A stretch of DNA of 34,443 nt from Cyclobacteriaceae bacterium (lineage in GTDB: Bacteria; Bacteroidota; Bacteroidia; Cytophagales; Cyclobacteriaceae). The number at the start of each line of letters is the position of its first letter. Positions within the stretch are counted from its first letter, which is position 1. The DNA lies in assembly GCA_029858965.1 (NCBI GenBank), contig JAOUDZ010000038.1, forward strand, positions 1 to 34,443, read 5' to 3'. Below, in pieces: positions 8,044 through 17,191 of this stretch. The translations under genes and the position numbers were made by a program. Below the pieces are notes generated by a model. The model did no database searches. It saw only the letters and a list, made by a program, of their open reading frames with translations, and was not told the DNA's origin.

Positions 8044-9129
8044 TTATCGACCTTGCTCAAGAATTTCGATTGTTGGATAGATTTGCTCATTCGTATTAAA
8101 GATCGAATTCAGCAAGTATGTGCACACATCTTCGTTTCCAACTTTGAGAGATCGCACACGCCGCATACCCGCCAATCGTATAGCATTTCGTCGGTCCTCG
8201 TTCGCTAGAAGCTCTTTGCATATTTGCGCACATTCACTAACATCCGACCAAAAAACTGCCTCGACACCCTCTTTGTAGAACTTTTGATGCTCAATTGTTC
8301 GCTCGGCGCAGAGTAAACCTCCTGAAAAAGGTGTTTCCAAAGATCGTATAGTGTGCATATCTCGATTTCCCCTTGACAAAAGGCCAAGACATATTTTTGC
8401 GCCTTGAAGGGCGGCAACATAATCGCGTCCTGTCAACGCTGGGCCGCGCCAATGCGACTTCAGCTTTGCAAAATGGGCACTCTTGTCCCAGCGGTCTCCC
8501 CAAATACTCACAGGGATACCTTCTCGAATCAGGCCCAAAATAAATTCATCTCTTTTTTCATATCGCATCCAGGTCCCAATGAAAACTACTTCAGACCTGA
8601 ACGCAGGAGGGATATCAGAAAAGTGGGCGAATGGTTGGTGCGCTACTTCATCGTAAGACATGAACACTCTTAATACTTTGTTCGCTCCCAAAGCCTTAAA
8701 TTCGGAAACATTTACTTCACGCATAACGGCACAAACATCATAATATGGAAGCGCCTTAAGCAACGAATCAAAACGTCGTCCATCCCGGCCTCCGGTCGGG
8801 TCGTCATTGATATACAGAAAAATAGGGCAAGATAAACGCTTCAAGACTTTAAGACAGTCAGGTCCAAACAATTCTCCGCTGTTGACCCAGACAAGATCAG
8901 GGTTTTGTGCACGGACTACTTGCTCCATCCAGCTAACTACACTATTGTTCAATAGTTGATATCCTGAGCGGAAGTGAATTGGGCCAAGCCATCGGGAACG
9001 GAGTTGTTTGGCAAATGCCTTGTAGGGATCAGAAATCACGACGTTGTTACCAAGCCTAAGTAGCGCGTTAGCTCTGAGCGCTGATCCTGAAGCTGGGGAA
9101 CTATCGCCGAAATAGAGAATGCTTGCCAT
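8044..9129 (-). CDS. CgeB-like glycosyltransferase
   Basis: The 361-residue protein has the organisation of CgeB/DUF3880-type GT-B enzymes. The N-terminal half starts MASILYFGDSSPASGSALRA, contains PDLVWVNSGELFG near residue 80 and YINDDPTGGRDGRR near 108. The C-terminal half has EVVFIGTWMRYEKRDEFI near 185, SIWGDRWDKS near 213 and the conserved SRGNRDMHTIRSLETPFSGG near 255, where an R-x-E signature replaces the usual GT4 motif. The final region has LANEDRRNAIRLAGMRRV. The family was first named from a Bacillus spore-maturation protein, but most members sit in polysaccharide or glycosylation loci, as here. The starting ATG at 9129 is 53 bases past the stop of the wzy-like gene. Substrate unknown. 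Confidence 0.82.
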   Translation of the reverse strand: MASILYFGDSSPASGSALRANALLRLGNNVVISDPYKAFAKQLRSRWLGPIHFRSGYQLLNNSVVSWMEQVVRAQNPDLVWVNSGELFGPDCLKVLKRLSCPIFLYINDDPTGGRDGRRFDSLLKALPYYDVCAVMREVNVSEFKALGANKVLRVFMSYDEVAHQPFAHFSDIPPAFRSEVVFIGTWMRYEKRDEFILGLIREGIPVSIWGDRWDKSAHFAKLKSHWRGPALTGRDYVAALQGAKICLGLLSRGNRDMHTIRSLETPFSGGLLCAERTIEHQKFYKEGVEAVFWSDVSECAQICKELLANEDRRNAIRLAGMRRVRSLKVGNEDVCTYLLNSIFNTNEQIYPTIEILEQGR

Positions 9130-9182
9130 ATTTTGAAGCTTGGAATAGTTGCAAAAAATTGCGGATAATTGCTTAAGGAAGT

Positions 9183-10832
9183 CTAGAACCGCAGTCTAAC
9201 AGCTACCTTGCGCCAACCACTTATCAGTCGCGAAAATTGAAACACTGCGAAATAAAGCAGCACCATCTGTATCCATCCACGGATAAGGAAGGTAGCAAGT
9301 GACACTACACTTTCAAATCCCAGAAAATGGAAAATCGACGTGAGCCCCATGATTACACAAAAACTGAACTGAATCTTTTGATTTCCAGATTGGTCTGGAG
9401 AATTAGGATCGCGCGTTTTCATAAGAAAGACATCAAATAAGTAGAATACCGGAATTATACCAATACCAAGTAATAGCAAGTACCACCATCCAAATGCCGT
9501 CATACCTGTGCCAGCAAAGTGACCTGTCCGGAACCCTTCAATATAACCTTGCCCACCCGCAATACGATAAAGGTAATCCCCCAATGACATGCCATATACT
9601 GTTTCTTTATCTACATCAACGTTAAAAATATCCAAAAAGGGTTCTGGAAGCGAGCCCAGGATATAATCTACTGACCGATCAAACATGTTTGGTTCGTGTG
9701 TTCCAAGCTTGGCTTGTTGGACCAGGCTCATGTCGTTAAACTTTATGTTCGCGAACCTGGCCGTGAAAATATTGTCGAGATATCGCTCATCCCAATCGAT
9801 CTCAAAACTTTCTGATTTGTCCTCCTGTCTTCTTTTGCGAATTGCATCCTTGTCACCGAACGTTTCAAGGGTAAGCGCAAGCAATTCTTCAGCAGAAACG
9901 TCCTCTCGATCCCCCCTTACAATGACCATCGCAGTGCCGAGATCAGCAATTGGCCCTATCAAGAGCCAGACAGAAATACCCACTATAAATGCATTTCGCC
10001 AGGTAAATATTCGGGTCTTGAATACACCGAGTAAGAGTCCGAGACCATAGGCAAAGCCTATGGAGGCGAACCCGAGCATGAAGGCGCCCCTGCTATTGCG
10101 GCCTACACTTACCGCGAACAGAGCGACCGTAAAAATTAACAGCAAGGGAATAAATATCTTCGAAACCCTCTCATTATTCCCATATAATTTTCCAAAAGGA
10201 ATGAAAAAAGGAGCATATGAAAAAGGAATTAATCCTTGAATCAACTTGTCAGAAGCCGAGCCCGTTACTTCCCAACCAACGTCAGGTGACATAAAGAAAA
10301 CGTAGTATTGCGCAAGAATTCCAACAGCACCCATCAAGAAAAGTTGAAAGTGGGTTGGTGGAATAAAAAAGCCGATCTTCGTCAGTAACGGAAATCTATT
10401 CTTGACAGGTATTTTCAATAGAAAACGATAGACGCCATGTGCCAGCGTTAGGACAATAAGAGAAGCAAAGGAGTGAAGGAACACCTGATCGGGCATTTCT
10501 AAATTATAGATCAAGGGTTTGCCCTCCAGTGTAGTGAAGAGCAATGGAAGATAGAATTGAGTCGACGTAAAAGCGAAGATCATAAAGAAGGAAAGGGAAT
10601 AATTCATTATGATCTTCGGCCGAAAAAATGTCTTAGTAAACATCAACCATGCCATGGCTACACAAGCAACCATCACAATGTTAGTGATGTCCATAAACAG
10701 AAGAAATTGAAAGAGTGCGCAGATCGCAAAAGCAACCCATGACCATCGAATTATCTGTGATCTGAATCTTTCAGCGTATAATATGCCAGCGTCACTGGAT
10801 TTAGAATGAATATGCTGTATCTGCTGAACCAT
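9183..10832 (-). CDS. Wzy-like O-antigen/exopolysaccharide polymerase, integral membrane
   Basis: This 549-residue protein has about 10-12 predicted membrane helices, starting with WSWVAFAICALFQFLLFM (about residue 30) and including LIPFSYAPFFIPFG, IFIPLLLIFTVALFAVSVGR, FIVGISVWLLIGPIADLG and WYLLLLGIGIIPVFYLFDVF. A long hydrophilic loop of about 130 residues (about 310-440, between the DLGTAMVIV helix and GMTAFGWWYLLL) is the large periplasmic loop typical of Wzy polymerases. The SVGRNSRGAF stretch puts conserved arginines at a membrane boundary, as in other polymerases. Wzy proteins share little sequence identity, so the call rests on topology and position among wzx, wzc and glycosyltransferase genes. 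A different multi-spanning polysaccharide enzyme is possible but less likely. The 258 bases upstream contain short repeats and may hold its promoter. Confidence 0.75.
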   Translation of the reverse strand: MVQQIQHIHSKSSDAGILYAERFRSQIIRWSWVAFAICALFQFLLFMDITNIVMVACVAMAWLMFTKTFFRPKIIMNYSLSFFMIFAFTSTQFYLPLLFTTLEGKPLIYNLEMPDQVFLHSFASLIVLTLAHGVYRFLLKIPVKNRFPLLTKIGFFIPPTHFQLFLMGAVGILAQYYVFFMSPDVGWEVTGSASDKLIQGLIPFSYAPFFIPFGKLYGNNERVSKIFIPLLLIFTVALFAVSVGRNSRGAFMLGFASIGFAYGLGLLLGVFKTRIFTWRNAFIVGISVWLLIGPIADLGTAMVIVRGDREDVSAEELLALTLETFGDKDAIRKRRQEDKSESFEIDWDERYLDNIFTARFANIKFNDMSLVQQAKLGTHEPNMFDRSVDYILGSLPEPFLDIFNVDVDKETVYGMSLGDYLYRIAGGQGYIEGFRTGHFAGTGMTAFGWWYLLLLGIGIIPVFYLFDVFLMKTRDPNSPDQSGNQKIQFSFCVIMGLTSIFHFLGFESVVSLATFLIRGWIQMVLLYFAVFQFSRLISGWRKVAVRLRF

Positions 10833-11090
10833 AACAATAACTAATTTTTACAGCCTTGTCCTGCGGCCTCTTTAGTTGACATGAAAACAAGAAAAACCCA
10901 GTTCCTTTCCAGCCAAACACTGCAGCGTTTTATTGGATTCTATCCTAAACGCAATGTATCCTATTCCCGGATTCTACACCGAATCTTTCTACATTCTATT
11001 TTACTTCCAAGTTATTTGCCATTCTAAAGGTGTGCATTAGAAATTATACTCGTGAACTTCAACTCAACAATATTACTACCATTTAGATTA
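10833..11090. repeat. AT-rich intergenic region with short repeated boxes
   Basis: Between the GT2 gene and the wzy-like gene lie 258 bases without coding character. GGATTCTA occurs at 10935-10942 and 10969-10976, TATCCTA at 10941-10947 and 10957-10963, and the core ATTCTA recurs at about 10937, 10971, 10993 and 11021. No hairpin terminator with a T-run and no good TAnnTTTG box were found. The boxes may be decayed repeats or protein-binding sites. Confidence 0.4.
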
Positions 11091-12077
11091 TTATTTTTTG
11101 CGGTGCTCCACAATATTCCGTGCCAGTATTACACTTGTCCTCAGGCGACCACCTTCATAGAGCGCAAATGGCAGGAGTACTATTAATTGAACCCACTTAG
11201 GCCAGAAAATTGATGATTTGGAATTCATAAAAGCCTTGAAATTAGCAAATTTGCCTTTCAGCATCGCAACTAATGCTTCTCGAAGTTGAAAGGATCGTGT
11301 CTCAATATTGTAATAAGTAATTAATTTCTTACGGTCATAGAATGGAGACAAGTCATCGATCAGTTTTTCGTAAACTGGAAGCGTATCCTCAAACCATTCA
11401 CCTTTTGTGTTCAGGAAAGTAGCGGCAACCTTATCATGACGCCGGATATACACAACTTTTTCATTACTTAGAATCACCGTATTTGTTTTTGCGAGTCTAG
11501 CCCAGAATTCATAATCCCCTGAGTACTTCATGTGGTCAACAAAATTTTCAGAAGCATTAACAAGTCCAACTTTTACGCATACTTCAGAAAAGTTTCCCGG
11601 AATATTTCCAAAGAGGAAAAAACCCAGACTAGAATCAGGATATTTAAGTGTCTTTGGAAGTGCTTCATAGCCGTACCGTGTTAGTCTGCTGAAATTTATC
11701 ATCCGGTGCTCCCAGTTATAGGTAATATAAGCTGTTTCGGGACTGGTGTTATGCCATGCTGTGATAATTTTGTTTAACGCTCCAGGGTAAAGATAATCAT
11801 CTGCACACAGACCAAACGCTATTGGGGCCCTTGCTTTGGACCACAAAAACCTAATGCTATAATAAACACCAAAATTCTTTTCATAAAGGAAAACGTGAAT
11901 TCTGGGATCGGAAAGTGTTTCCAAGTATTCCCTCGTGCCGTCAGTGGAGAAATTATCTCCTATCAGTAATTCCCAATCCTGAAATTCGTCAGCTAAGACG
12001 GAATCAATTGTTTCTTTAATGTATGGAAGCCCGTTCCATACTGGTGTAATAACTGAAATGGCTGGTGTTGAAGTCAT
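11091..12077 (-). CDS. Glycosyltransferase, GT2 family (GT-A fold)
   Basis: This inverting GT2 enzyme of 328 residues (from ATG 12077) opens with TSTPAISVITPVWNGLPYIK. It continues with SVLADEFQDWELLIGDNFST, containing the first metal/nucleotide aspartate, and GLCADDYLYPGAL near residue 95, which carries the DxD-like ADD motif. Next comes the acceptor region YSGDYEFWARLAKTNTVIL near 187, where the conserved ED/GDY...W pattern holds the catalytic base. The C-terminal part ends with hydrophobic stretches (IFWPKWVQLIVLLPFALYEG) that may associate with the membrane. An upstream TTG at 12083 is less likely than ATG 12077. It follows the wzx-like gene by 29 bases and is probably cotranscribed with it. 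The sugar donor is unknown. Confidence 0.9.
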   Translation of the reverse strand: MTSTPAISVITPVWNGLPYIKETIDSVLADEFQDWELLIGDNFSTDGTREYLETLSDPRIHVFLYEKNFGVYYSIRFLWSKARAPIAFGLCADDYLYPGALNKIITAWHNTSPETAYITYNWEHRMINFSRLTRYGYEALPKTLKYPDSSLGFFLFGNIPGNFSEVCVKVGLVNASENFVDHMKYSGDYEFWARLAKTNTVILSNEKVVYIRRHDKVAATFLNTKGEWFEDTLPVYEKLIDDLSPFYDRKKLITYYNIETRSFQLREALVAMLKGKFANFKAFMNSKSSIFWPKWVQLIVLLPFALYEGGRLRTSVILARNIVEHRKK

Positions 12078-12106
12078 TTTCAATGATTTTTGAAGTTCAG
12101 TAATTT

Positions 12107-13642
12107 TTATGAAATGAATAGTTTAAGTCCGGGGATTTTCCCAACGAATCTTCTGGCATGTTCAGTTGCGAATGCGGGCAATATACGCCAATACCGCAGC
12201 ACATTCCAGGCGATTAGTAGCATCGATACAGGCAAAATTAACCACTTTAACCAGGGGAACCATATAAGGGAACCCAAGGAGGTCGAAGCAATAAACACGG
12301 AAGAAACGGCCAGACCAAACGCCTTCCTGGGCCAGAATAAAGAATTATTGCGTAGCCATTCTTTTGCAAAAATTAGATAGCCTACAGAAATGGCAACTTC
12401 CGAGACGAGCAAAGAAATTCCGGCTCCGAGAATTCCAAAACTGGGGACAAGAGCAAAAATGCCTACGATAACTATAATAGCAGCCAAACCAGATAGCCCC
12501 AATTGCGGCTTAAGCATATTGTTTCCAATAACCACAGCAATAGCTGGCTGGATCACCGCATAGACAAGAACGCCAAGTGAAAGAACAGCAAAAAGTAAGG
12601 GGTCAAAAGGAATTTTTCCGCGTGTCCATAAGGTATAAAAAGGTTCAACGAAGGCTTGTAAAATTACAACCCCGGGGCACATCAAGCCCATCACCACAAT
12701 CCAAATCGTTCCAAAAGCTGCCTCGCTTTTGATCTGATCTCGCTGATGTAAAAAACGAATCAGATCGGGCATCAAAGGATTTGTAATGGTGTTTAATCCT
12801 TGCAAGGCGACATTGGCACCTGTGCGCATTGTGGAAAAGGCTGCTAGACCTGCGGCCCCAGATATTGGTGCTAGTACTAACCGTGCACCCTGCTGGCGGA
12901 TATTTTCAAATAATGATTTGCCAAATAGTGCCAAAGAATGAAGAAAATTACTATAACCAAGTTTCCAGGAAGGGCGACTGAATGCTATCTTTTCCTTGCG
13001 GAGCAAGGCGAAAAGGTCATAGTATAATGGTATGCTGTAGGCCACAGAGGCACAGGCGGCAGCAATGCCAGTAACAAGCAAATCTGCTCCAAGGACCACA
13101 GCAAGTAAAGGTGCTAAGGCTATAACAATAGCGTATGCAAAACCCCACCAAGCCACTCTTGGAAAATATCCAAAAGGTGTTAAAACCCTAGTCAATAGGC
13201 CCGAGATACCAGAGACAATAAGCCAAGCGATACTTTGTAACACGAGTACGATACCAGCGGAATAAAGCAAATCCGGATCAGGGTCAGAAGATTCTCCAAG
13301 GATAAGGGACAGCGACCCGGTGATGTGAAATGCGGCAAGTAAAATTATTTGAGCAACGCCAATAATAACACCAACAACAATACCCGAACATAAATACCTA
13401 CTAAGCTCTGCCCGATTACCAGTGCCTAGCCGCAAAAACTCATATCCAAGAAATGTTTGATGGCCAAAATCCAGCATGGAAATAACGCTCACTAAAGCTT
13501 GTATGGCAAGCCAGATTCCATATGTTCTTACGTCCCAATAAACAAGGTATACGGGAACCAATGCTATCTGCGTCACTAAGCCAACACCGATTTGAGCCCA
13601 AGAAGCTGCACTACCAGAAATAAGCCGTGCCACTACAGACAT
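12107..13642 (-). CDS. Wzx-like polysaccharide flippase (MATE/MOP superfamily)
   Basis: From ATG 13642 the product is 511 residues with 12-14 hydrophobic segments, for example IGVGLVTQIALVPVYLVYW near the N-terminus, GVIIGVAQIILLAAFHITG, AYAIVIALAPLLAVVLGADL and FGILGAGISLLVSEVAISVG. The pattern fits the MOP exporter fold used by Wzx to flip undecaprenyl-linked repeat units to the periplasm. The conserved central sequence around RQQGARLVLAPISGAAGLAAF, followed by TMRTGANVALQGLNTITNP (about residues 245-285), resembles the linker between the two six-helix bundles. A TTG at 13648 would add two residues but ATG 13642 is preferred. It is separated from wzc by 158 bases carrying a perfect inverted repeat and from the GT2 gene by 29 bases. 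A transporter of the same superfamily with another lipid-linked cargo is the main alternative. Confidence 0.87.
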   Translation of the reverse strand: MSVVARLISGSAASWAQIGVGLVTQIALVPVYLVYWDVRTYGIWLAIQALVSVISMLDFGHQTFLGYEFLRLGTGNRAELSRYLCSGIVVGVIIGVAQIILLAAFHITGSLSLILGESSDPDPDLLYSAGIVLVLQSIAWLIVSGISGLLTRVLTPFGYFPRVAWWGFAYAIVIALAPLLAVVLGADLLVTGIAAACASVAYSIPLYYDLFALLRKEKIAFSRPSWKLGYSNFLHSLALFGKSLFENIRQQGARLVLAPISGAAGLAAFSTMRTGANVALQGLNTITNPLMPDLIRFLHQRDQIKSEAAFGTIWIVVMGLMCPGVVILQAFVEPFYTLWTRGKIPFDPLLFAVLSLGVLVYAVIQPAIAVVIGNNMLKPQLGLSGLAAIIVIVGIFALVPSFGILGAGISLLVSEVAISVGYLIFAKEWLRNNSLFWPRKAFGLAVSSVFIASTSLGSLIWFPWLKWLILPVSMLLIAWNVLRYWRILPAFATEHARRFVGKIPGLKLFIS

Positions 13643-13714
13643 AAACAAATACTTTCGGGTGCCAAAAATCTTCTACTTCTTCGACGTCGACTACGATTCA
13701 TCCCTGTTTCTTAA

Positions 13715-13768
13715 AAGAGTAATTCTTCTATTAACTCGTTTCACGACCTTCTCGCTAAAATTACTCTT
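13715..13768. promoter_or_regulatory. Perfect 10-bp inverted repeat between wzc and wzx
   Basis: AAGAGTAATT at 13715-13724 is the exact reverse complement of AATTACTCTT at 13759-13768, with 34 bases between. A second small palindrome, TCGACGTCGA, lies at 13681-13690. The spacing is long for a simple terminator and there is no T-run after it on the minus strand. It could be an RNA structure separating the wza-wzc unit from the downstream assembly genes, or a pair of protein-binding half sites. Confidence 0.4.
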
Positions 13769-13800
13769 GAATTACTAACTTCTATATCCGAATTGATTTG

Positions 13801-16146
13801 TCAGGACACGCTAATTTCTTCTTTCTTACTTCTTGAATAGCCGTAAGTATAGCCATAACCATAAGCATGCTTAACTCCTTCTTTTGCGCCATTCAATATG
13901 ATCATCGCGTGCTTGAACTTTGAATTTAGATAAATGTCGTCGATCAATTCTAAATTCGCCTTTGACGTAAAATTGTATCGCACCAGATAGATTGTTGAAT
14001 CGACAATTGAACTGAGACTAAAAGCATCTGCAACCATTCCAACGGGTGCAGTATCTATAATTACATAGTCAAAACTTTCTCTTAATTCGCTTATCAGATG
14101 AGCAAGATTATCGGACATCATTAGCTCTGCCGGATTAGGCGGAATAGACCCACAACTCGCTACGTAAAGGCCTGGTACTGCACTGTAAGGCTTAATAATA
14201 TCTTCAATAAAGACTTTGTCAGAGGCAACTAAAAAATCAGAAATTCCTTTTTCGCGGGTTAGGTTTAGCTGCTTCATCATACTTGGTCTACGGAGGTCCA
14301 ATTCCAATAAGACAACTTTTTTACCAATCAATGTCAGACTGGCGGCCAGGTTGATACAAAAGAAGGTCTTTCCCTCCCCGCTTATGCTGGATGAAACAAG
14401 TATAACTTTGTTTTCTTTTCCCGCAGTTGCAAACTGCAGATTCGAACGGACTAGACGAAAGTGTTCAGCAATTGAGGATCCACTTTCTTCTTTTACTACA
14501 AGAGCCTTGTTACTGGTATTAAAGGAAATCTCTCCCAATATTGGTGTGCTGGTTGCACGCTTCACATCTTTCTTGGTCTGAACTTTATCATTTAAAGCGT
14601 CTTTCATATATATGCCTGAAAAGGGCATTCCAATACCAAGAATTAATGCCGACAAGAAAACCAAAATCTTCTTAGGACTAACCGGCTCGTCATCTGACAT
14701 GGCGGGGTCCAGCATTCTGGATTTCGAAACAGTAACTTCCAAGGCTAAGGCAGATTCTTCACGCTTTTGCAATAAGTAAAGGTACAGGTTCCCCTTGGTT
14801 CCCTGTTGACGATTTATTTCAAGCAGGTCGCGTTCAATTGATGGTACTTTCTGTATTTGTGACCTAAACCTGCTGGAGCTGGATTCTAAACTTTTGCGCG
14901 CAATGGTGAGTCCATTCTTAATGTTGTGTAGATTTTCAAGTATATTAAGCTGGAGACTTGCTAGCTGATCGTTTAGATCTTTGACCAAAGGATTATTCGG
15001 CAACGTTGTTCTTAACATTCTCTCTCTTTCGAGTTGTAGCTCATTGAACTTTGTAATTAATTGCACCAAGGTTGGATCCTGAATAGTAAGCGTACTCGGC
15101 ACTAATTCAAACTTTCCAGGTTCTTTGTTGATGTATTCTTCTATTGATTCCAGCACATCGATTTGAATATTCAACTCTGAAAGCTGCTTCCTGGATTCGG
15201 CAGCCTGCTCAAGGTATTGATCTGCATTAGAAGTTACATTGGTTAGTTCATTTTGTCGTTTATATTGTTCAACATCTTTTTCTACTTCAGTCAATTCTGA
15301 AGTGAGATATTTTAGTCGCTGGTCTATAAACTGAATTGTAGTATTGGCAACCAGGTTTCTATCCTCCAAAGCTTCTTTGGAGTAGACATCCAGGAGTTTG
15401 TTTATGATATCCCTGCCCTTCTGCGGAATAGGGTTTATTAACGTTATTTTAATAACGCTTGCCCGTTTGTTAACAGTTTCAACCTTCATCGCATCATTAT
15501 AATCATTGGCCAAGGCTTCAATATCCTCAAACTTAACAATTATGGGTCCCTGGACTCGATTTTCTGATGAAGGTCCGACAGGGGCAGAGATTACCGTAAA
15601 TATTCCGTAGGGCTTGCTTATTTCCTCTCCAAATTTATGAATCGAGACTTCTCCGTTTTCCTCTTCAAGTTCAAAAGTAGTGCTAGTCTTGCGCACAATA
15701 GTCACAGGGTTTTTATAGGCTGAAGAATGAAGTTTATTGATACTTACGCGAATGGGTAATTTTTGACCATAGACTTCAACAGTCTTGAAGCCCTGCTTTT
15801 CATAGTATGTTACAAACAATGAGAGCTCTTTGAAAACGCGCTGCATCAGACTTTTTGATTTCAGCACCTCAATTTCATTTTCTATTATCTGCTTAGTGCT
15901 AAAAAGGTCAATTTCCCCGAGGTTGGAAGTATTCGTCAATGAATTAGATTCCACTTCTCCGTTCTTAAGTAACAATGTGCTGGAGATTCTATATTGTGGT
16001 GTCACCCAGTACAGGTATAACATAGCAAGACACGCGCTTACTACTATGCCGGACACAAATAAATACCAATACTTGAAATACTTGGAAAAAACTTCCTTCA
16101 CATCAATGTAGTCGGTCTGGGTATGAAGCATTTCTCTTTCGGACAT
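13801..16146 (-). CDS. Wzc-like polysaccharide co-polymerase and bacterial tyrosine kinase (BY-kinase)
   Basis: The 781-residue protein controls polysaccharide chain length and export and phosphorylates its own C-terminal tyrosines. Residues about 24-50 form the first membrane helix, followed by the Wzz domain. The periplasmic part includes a long coiled-coil stretch (about 280-470, for example QRLKYLTSELTEVEKDVEQY). A second helix lies at about 493-514, preceded by the proline-containing PVSPKK. The cytoplasmic kinase domain carries Walker A SSISGEGKTF (586-595), Walker A' VLLELDLRRP (612-621) and Walker B YVIIDTAP (694-701). The tail has five alternating tyrosines (762, 764, 766, 768, 770), the expected autophosphorylation cluster. 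Walker A' has Glu in place of the first Asp. It follows wza by 29 bases and is its expected partner across the periplasm. No Wzb-type phosphatase is in the window. Confidence 0.95.
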   Translation of the reverse strand: MSEREMLHTQTDYIDVKEVFSKYFKYWYLFVSGIVVSACLAMLYLYWVTPQYRISSTLLLKNGEVESNSLTNTSNLGEIDLFSTKQIIENEIEVLKSKSLMQRVFKELSLFVTYYEKQGFKTVEVYGQKLPIRVSINKLHSSAYKNPVTIVRKTSTTFELEEENGEVSIHKFGEEISKPYGIFTVISAPVGPSSENRVQGPIIVKFEDIEALANDYNDAMKVETVNKRASVIKITLINPIPQKGRDIINKLLDVYSKEALEDRNLVANTTIQFIDQRLKYLTSELTEVEKDVEQYKRQNELTNVTSNADQYLEQAAESRKQLSELNIQIDVLESIEEYINKEPGKFELVPSTLTIQDPTLVQLITKFNELQLERERMLRTTLPNNPLVKDLNDQLASLQLNILENLHNIKNGLTIARKSLESSSSRFRSQIQKVPSIERDLLEINRQQGTKGNLYLYLLQKREESALALEVTVSKSRMLDPAMSDDEPVSPKKILVFLSALILGIGMPFSGIYMKDALNDKVQTKKDVKRATSTPILGEISFNTSNKALVVKEESGSSIAEHFRLVRSNLQFATAGKENKVILVSSSISGEGKTFFCINLAASLTLIGKKVVLLELDLRRPSMMKQLNLTREKGISDFLVASDKVFIEDIIKPYSAVPGLYVASCGSIPPNPAELMMSDNLAHLISELRESFDYVIIDTAPVGMVADAFSLSSIVDSTIYLVRYNFTSKANLELIDDIYLNSKFKHAMIILNGAKEGVKHAYGYGYTYGYSRSKKEEISVS

Positions 16147-16175
16147 AATGTTTTTATTAACGTATTGGGCAAAAT

Positions 16176-16988
16176 CTATCTGCTATTATAAAGAACCAAC
16201 GTGGTGATCGTATAGCCAAGTACTGAAATCAAGGCAGCCCAGATTCCAATATATCGGTTACCGGCAGCATTCTGTGCAACTTTCGTCTTGTTATCTGGTT
16301 CCACGTAGACAATATCATTTTGCTGCAAATAAAAATACGGGGAATTGAGCACATCTTTGTTGTTCAAATTAATTCTGGATGTGGTACGCACACCTTCCTT
16401 TTCCCTAATGATTAGCACATTTTCCCGCCTTCCAAAAGCTGTCATATCTCCGGCAAGTCCAAGCGCTTCCAGCACATTAACTTTTTCACTTGGAATTACA
16501 AAGGTGGAAGGCGTGTTTACCTCACCAATTACGGTTACGCTAAAATTTAGATAACGGATATTAACAATAGGATTTTTGACATTCTCCTTAATGAGATCTG
16601 TCATTTTTTGTGTGGCTTCTTCTTTTGAAAATCCTGCCAAGCGAATTTTCCCAAGTACAGGGAAATTAATGAAACCGTCTTTATCAACAAGATAACCCTC
16701 ATCTAACTTATCTGCGATGACGTTGTTGTTATTGGCTGTTGGTAGCAATACATTATTGAACAAAACATTTGATTCAGGACTCAAACTGCTTACAGAGATG
16801 CTCAAAATATCACCAGATTGAATCTTAGGAGGCACGTAGTTCCTTATGGGTGTGGTAAAATCGGAAGAAACAGGCAAATCACTAAAATAAACCAAATTCC
16901 GCTTTGCGCAGGATGCGAAAACTGTCAGCAGTAAAAGCAAACTGAACGTATAGCTTCGCTGATTATTGTTGAAAATGTCTTTTTTCAC
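16176..16988 (-). CDS. Wza-like polysaccharide export lipoprotein
   Basis: This 270-residue outer-membrane auxiliary protein has a lipoprotein signal peptide (SLLLLLTVFASC, acylated at Cys27). A Poly_export (Caps_synth/PF02563-type) domain follows, from IQSGDILSISVSSLSPESN (about 55) through LVDKDGFINFPVLGKIRLAG and IVNIRYLNFSVTVIGEV. An SLBB-type segment comes next with VNVLEALGLAGDMTAFGRR and NPLYFYLQ-like ends around 220. The C-terminus has a hydrophobic helix (about 247-267, GIWAALISVLGYTITTLVLY), as in Wza pores, where it crosses the outer membrane. The start codon is GTG at 16988, 18 bases after a TAnnTTTG promoter box, and no upstream ATG in frame is closer. It forms a unit with the kinase gene 29 bases downstream. 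Confidence 0.92.
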   Translation of the reverse strand: MKKDIFNNNQRSYTFSLLLLLTVFASCAKRNLVYFSDLPVSSDFTTPIRNYVPPKIQSGDILSISVSSLSPESNVLFNNVLLPTANNNNVIADKLDEGYLVDKDGFINFPVLGKIRLAGFSKEEATQKMTDLIKENVKNPIVNIRYLNFSVTVIGEVNTPSTFVIPSEKVNVLEALGLAGDMTAFGRRENVLIIREKEGVRTTSRINLNNKDVLNSPYFYLQQNDIVYVEPDNKTKVAQNAAGNRYIGIWAALISVLGYTITTLVLYNSR

Positions 16989-17005
16989 GTAGGAAGGTTT
17001 TAAGC

Positions 17006-17034
17006 CAAAGTTAAAATAATCCGAAAGGTATCAA
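17006..17034 (-). promoter_or_regulatory. Promoter of the wza-wzc unit
   Basis: On the minus strand TAACTTTG (plus-strand CAAAGTTA, 17006-17013) matches the TAnnTTTG -7 box. TTG (plus CAA, 17032-17034) lies 18 bases upstream as the -33 element. The predicted start of transcription is near 17000, about 12 bases ahead of the GTG start of wza, giving a very short leader. Confidence 0.6.
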
Positions 17035-17191
17035 TTTTCTTAATTGTTTGAAAATTACGAAAAGCAAGCGTAAGAATGTTCTTCGATTTATGAAAAATTC
17101 ATTTTCACAAGCTTGCCCGAGATAATACTAAATAAATGCCTTAAAGTGGGTAACACTAGAAGCCCCAATGTTAACCAATAGGCTGATTTTT

